Shown here one piece after another: positions 63,045-64,000 of a stretch of 64,000 bases of DNA. A program made the position numbers and the translations under genes. The first letter of the stretch is position 1, and each line of letters starts with the position of its first letter. Origin of the DNA: Capillimicrobium parvum (GTDB lineage Bacteria; Actinomycetota; Thermoleophilia; Solirubrobacterales; Solirubrobacteraceae); NCBI RefSeq assembly GCF_021172045.1, contig NZ_CP087164.1, positions 4,154,001-4,218,000 on the forward strand, written 5' to 3'. The notes beneath the pieces are model-generated. The model was not told the DNA's origin. It saw nothing but the letters and a program-made list of their open reading frames with translations, and did not search any database.

Positions 63045-64000
63045 CGGTCGCGGATCTCGCCCGCGAACCGCGCCTCGGCCAGCTCGGCGAGCAGGCGCCC
63101 GAGCTCGGGGCCGGGGTCGATGCCCAGCTCGCGCGCGAGCTCGTCGCCGCGCAGCAGCGGCGCGGGCCGCGTCTCGCCCGCTCGCCAGCGCAGCGCCTCG
63201 CCGACCACCTCCCGCGCGAGCACCATGTGCCGGGCGATCGACTCGTCGGCCTTGTGGCCGCGCGTGGCGAGCCGGTCGGCGACCGACAGCAGCGTGACGT
63301 CGACCTCGACCGGCTCCGTGGTCGTGAGGTACCGGTACAGCGCCCGGCGCGGCAGGATGCCGTCGGCGTCGCGGTCGTGGAGGAGGAAGCCGAGGCGCAG
63401 GTGGTGGCGGGTGAGCGCGCCGACGTGCCCGCGCAGCCGCTCGCTCGCCTTCAGCCGGGTGAGGATGGACCGTACGAGCCGCTCGCCCTCGACGTCGTGG
63501 CGCGGGAATCCGAGCGTCTCCCCGTGCTCGCCGACCGCCCGCGTCTGCGGCTTGGCCGAGTCGTGCAGGAGGGCGCCGAGGCGCAGGCCGTCGCGGCGCG
63601 TGAGCCCGTCGGCGAGCGGCTCGGCCAGCAGCGCCCGGATGGCGTCGGCGTGCTCGAGGCCGAGCGCCGCACCGGGATCCGCCTCCAGCGCCAGCGCCGA
63701 GTCGAGCACCTCGAGCGTGTGGTCGAGGACGTCGGCGTGGTGGTAGCGGTTCTGCTCGACGCCGCGCAGGGCGCTGAGCTCGGGCAGGACGTGCGCCATC
63801 ACGTCGAGCTCGTCCATGAGCGCCAGGCCGGCGCGGATGCGCGGTGCGGCGATGACGCGCTTGAGCTCGGCGAAGATGCGCTCGCCGGCGATGCGGTCGA
63901 GCTCGGGCGCGTGCGCGCGGGCCAGCTGCGCGGTGTGCGGGTCGACGGCGAGCTCGAGCTCGCAGGCGAAGCGGGCGACCCGCAGGGTGCGCAGCGGGTC
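62993..64000 (-). CDS. cca: CCA tRNA nucleotidyltransferase, C-terminal part, cut by right window edge
   Basis: 335 codons visible; the N-terminus with the nucleotidyltransferase active site lies beyond 64000. The region from 64000 shows DPLRTLRVARFACELELAVD (the neck helix after the catalytic domain), then ERIFAELKRVI, and an HD domain: HHADVLDHTLEVLD and GALLHDSAKPQT, plus TRHHLR. Class II enzymes with an HD domain add CCA to tRNA 3' ends and may also have phosphatase activity. Stop codon overlaps the end of the M28 gene by 52 bases in convergent orientation. The tRNAs here lack encoded CCA, as expected. Confidence 0.88.
   Translation of the reverse strand, partial: DPLRTLRVARFACELELAVDPHTAQLARAHAPELDRIAGERIFAELKRVIAAPRIRAGLALMDELDVMAHVLPELSALRGVEQNRYHHADVLDHTLEVLDSALALEADPGAALGLEHADAIRALLAEPLADGLTRRDGLRLGALLHDSAKPQTRAVGEHGETLGFPRHDVEGERLVRSILTRLKASERLRGHVGALTRHHLRLGFLLHDRDADGILPRRALYRYLTTTEPVEVDVTLLSVADRLATRGHKADESIARHMVLAREVVGEALRWRAGETRPAPLLRGDELARELGIDPGPELGRLLAELAEARFAGEIRDRQEALAAARALLDPPAG

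Overview
The window is very GC-rich, densely coding bacterial chromosome with GTG starts, many ATGA/GTGA/TGATG overlaps, tRNA genes with typical bacterial features, actinobacterial-style cytochrome oxidase genes and many secreted or lipoprotein genes ending in low-complexity tails. Gene content (giant HAMP-array kinase, RsbU-type phosphatase, DUF1015, DUF3891, paired aa3 and caa3 oxidases, PDG-repeat secreted proteins) best fits Actinomycetota, probably class Thermoleophilia (Solirubrobacterales-like). That placement is inference; no rRNA is present.

Layout. 0-1.1 kb: small phage-type genes, each with an apparent one-base frameshift, abutting tRNA-His. 1.2-3.4 kb: metallo-hydrolase, secreted protein, fatty acyl desaturase. 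3.4-14.2 kb: a signalling block on the minus strand (1945-aa soluble HAMP-array hybrid kinase, CheR, CheB, response regulator/RsbU phosphatase, all overlapping) with a divergent STAS anti-anti-sigma gene and two head-to-head paralogous small proteins. 14.2-19 kb: surface glycan genes (GT61 fused to a START-like domain, sulfotransferase) and a secreted repeat protein. 18.95-20.6 kb: tRNA-Arg, tRNA-Pro, a frameshifted secreted-protein gene and a CAP-domain protein. 20.6-28.8 kb: housekeeping and repair (DUF1015, OsmC, two Nudix hydrolases, 3-hydroxyacyl-CoA dehydrogenase, ECF sigma with Ogt, DUF3891) plus a methyltransferase relic. 28.9-33.3 kb: ROK regulator with a XylFGH-like sugar ABC transporter. 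33.4-38.4 kb: PHP protein, thioredoxin reductase, flippase-like membrane protein, PAP2 phosphatase, C26 glutamine amidotransferase. 38.5-49.3 kb: two complete terminal-oxidase clusters, an A1-type aa3 with CtaB and an A2-type caa3 (YSHP motif, subunit II with fused cytochrome c), the single subunit III gene and a cytochrome c-cupredoxin lipoprotein. 49.3-52.6 kb: glycosyltransferase, zinc-ribbon protein, Thr/Gly-rich lipoprotein, secreted protein. 52.7-57.4 kb: a segment with a multicopper oxidase that sits between the first codons of an ABC ATPase and the last codons of an ABC-2 permease. 57.3-64 kb: SGNH hydrolase, MFS pump with TetR regulator, alpha/beta hydrolase, enoyl-CoA hydratase, M28 peptidase and the CCA-adding enzyme (cut by the right edge).

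A recurring regulatory pattern is a TANNNT hexamer ending 6-10 bases before the start codon, which indicates widespread leaderless transcription; it was used here to choose several starts. The most unusual items are the eroded ABC operon flanking the multicopper-oxidase segment, the kinase/CheR/CheB/RsbU block with no chemoreceptor, a 36-37-bp repeat present at two distant stop codons, the lipoprotein tail repeated in three reading frames, and the repeated one-base frameshifts in two places. I do not see a CRISPR array, transposase, integrase or replication origin.
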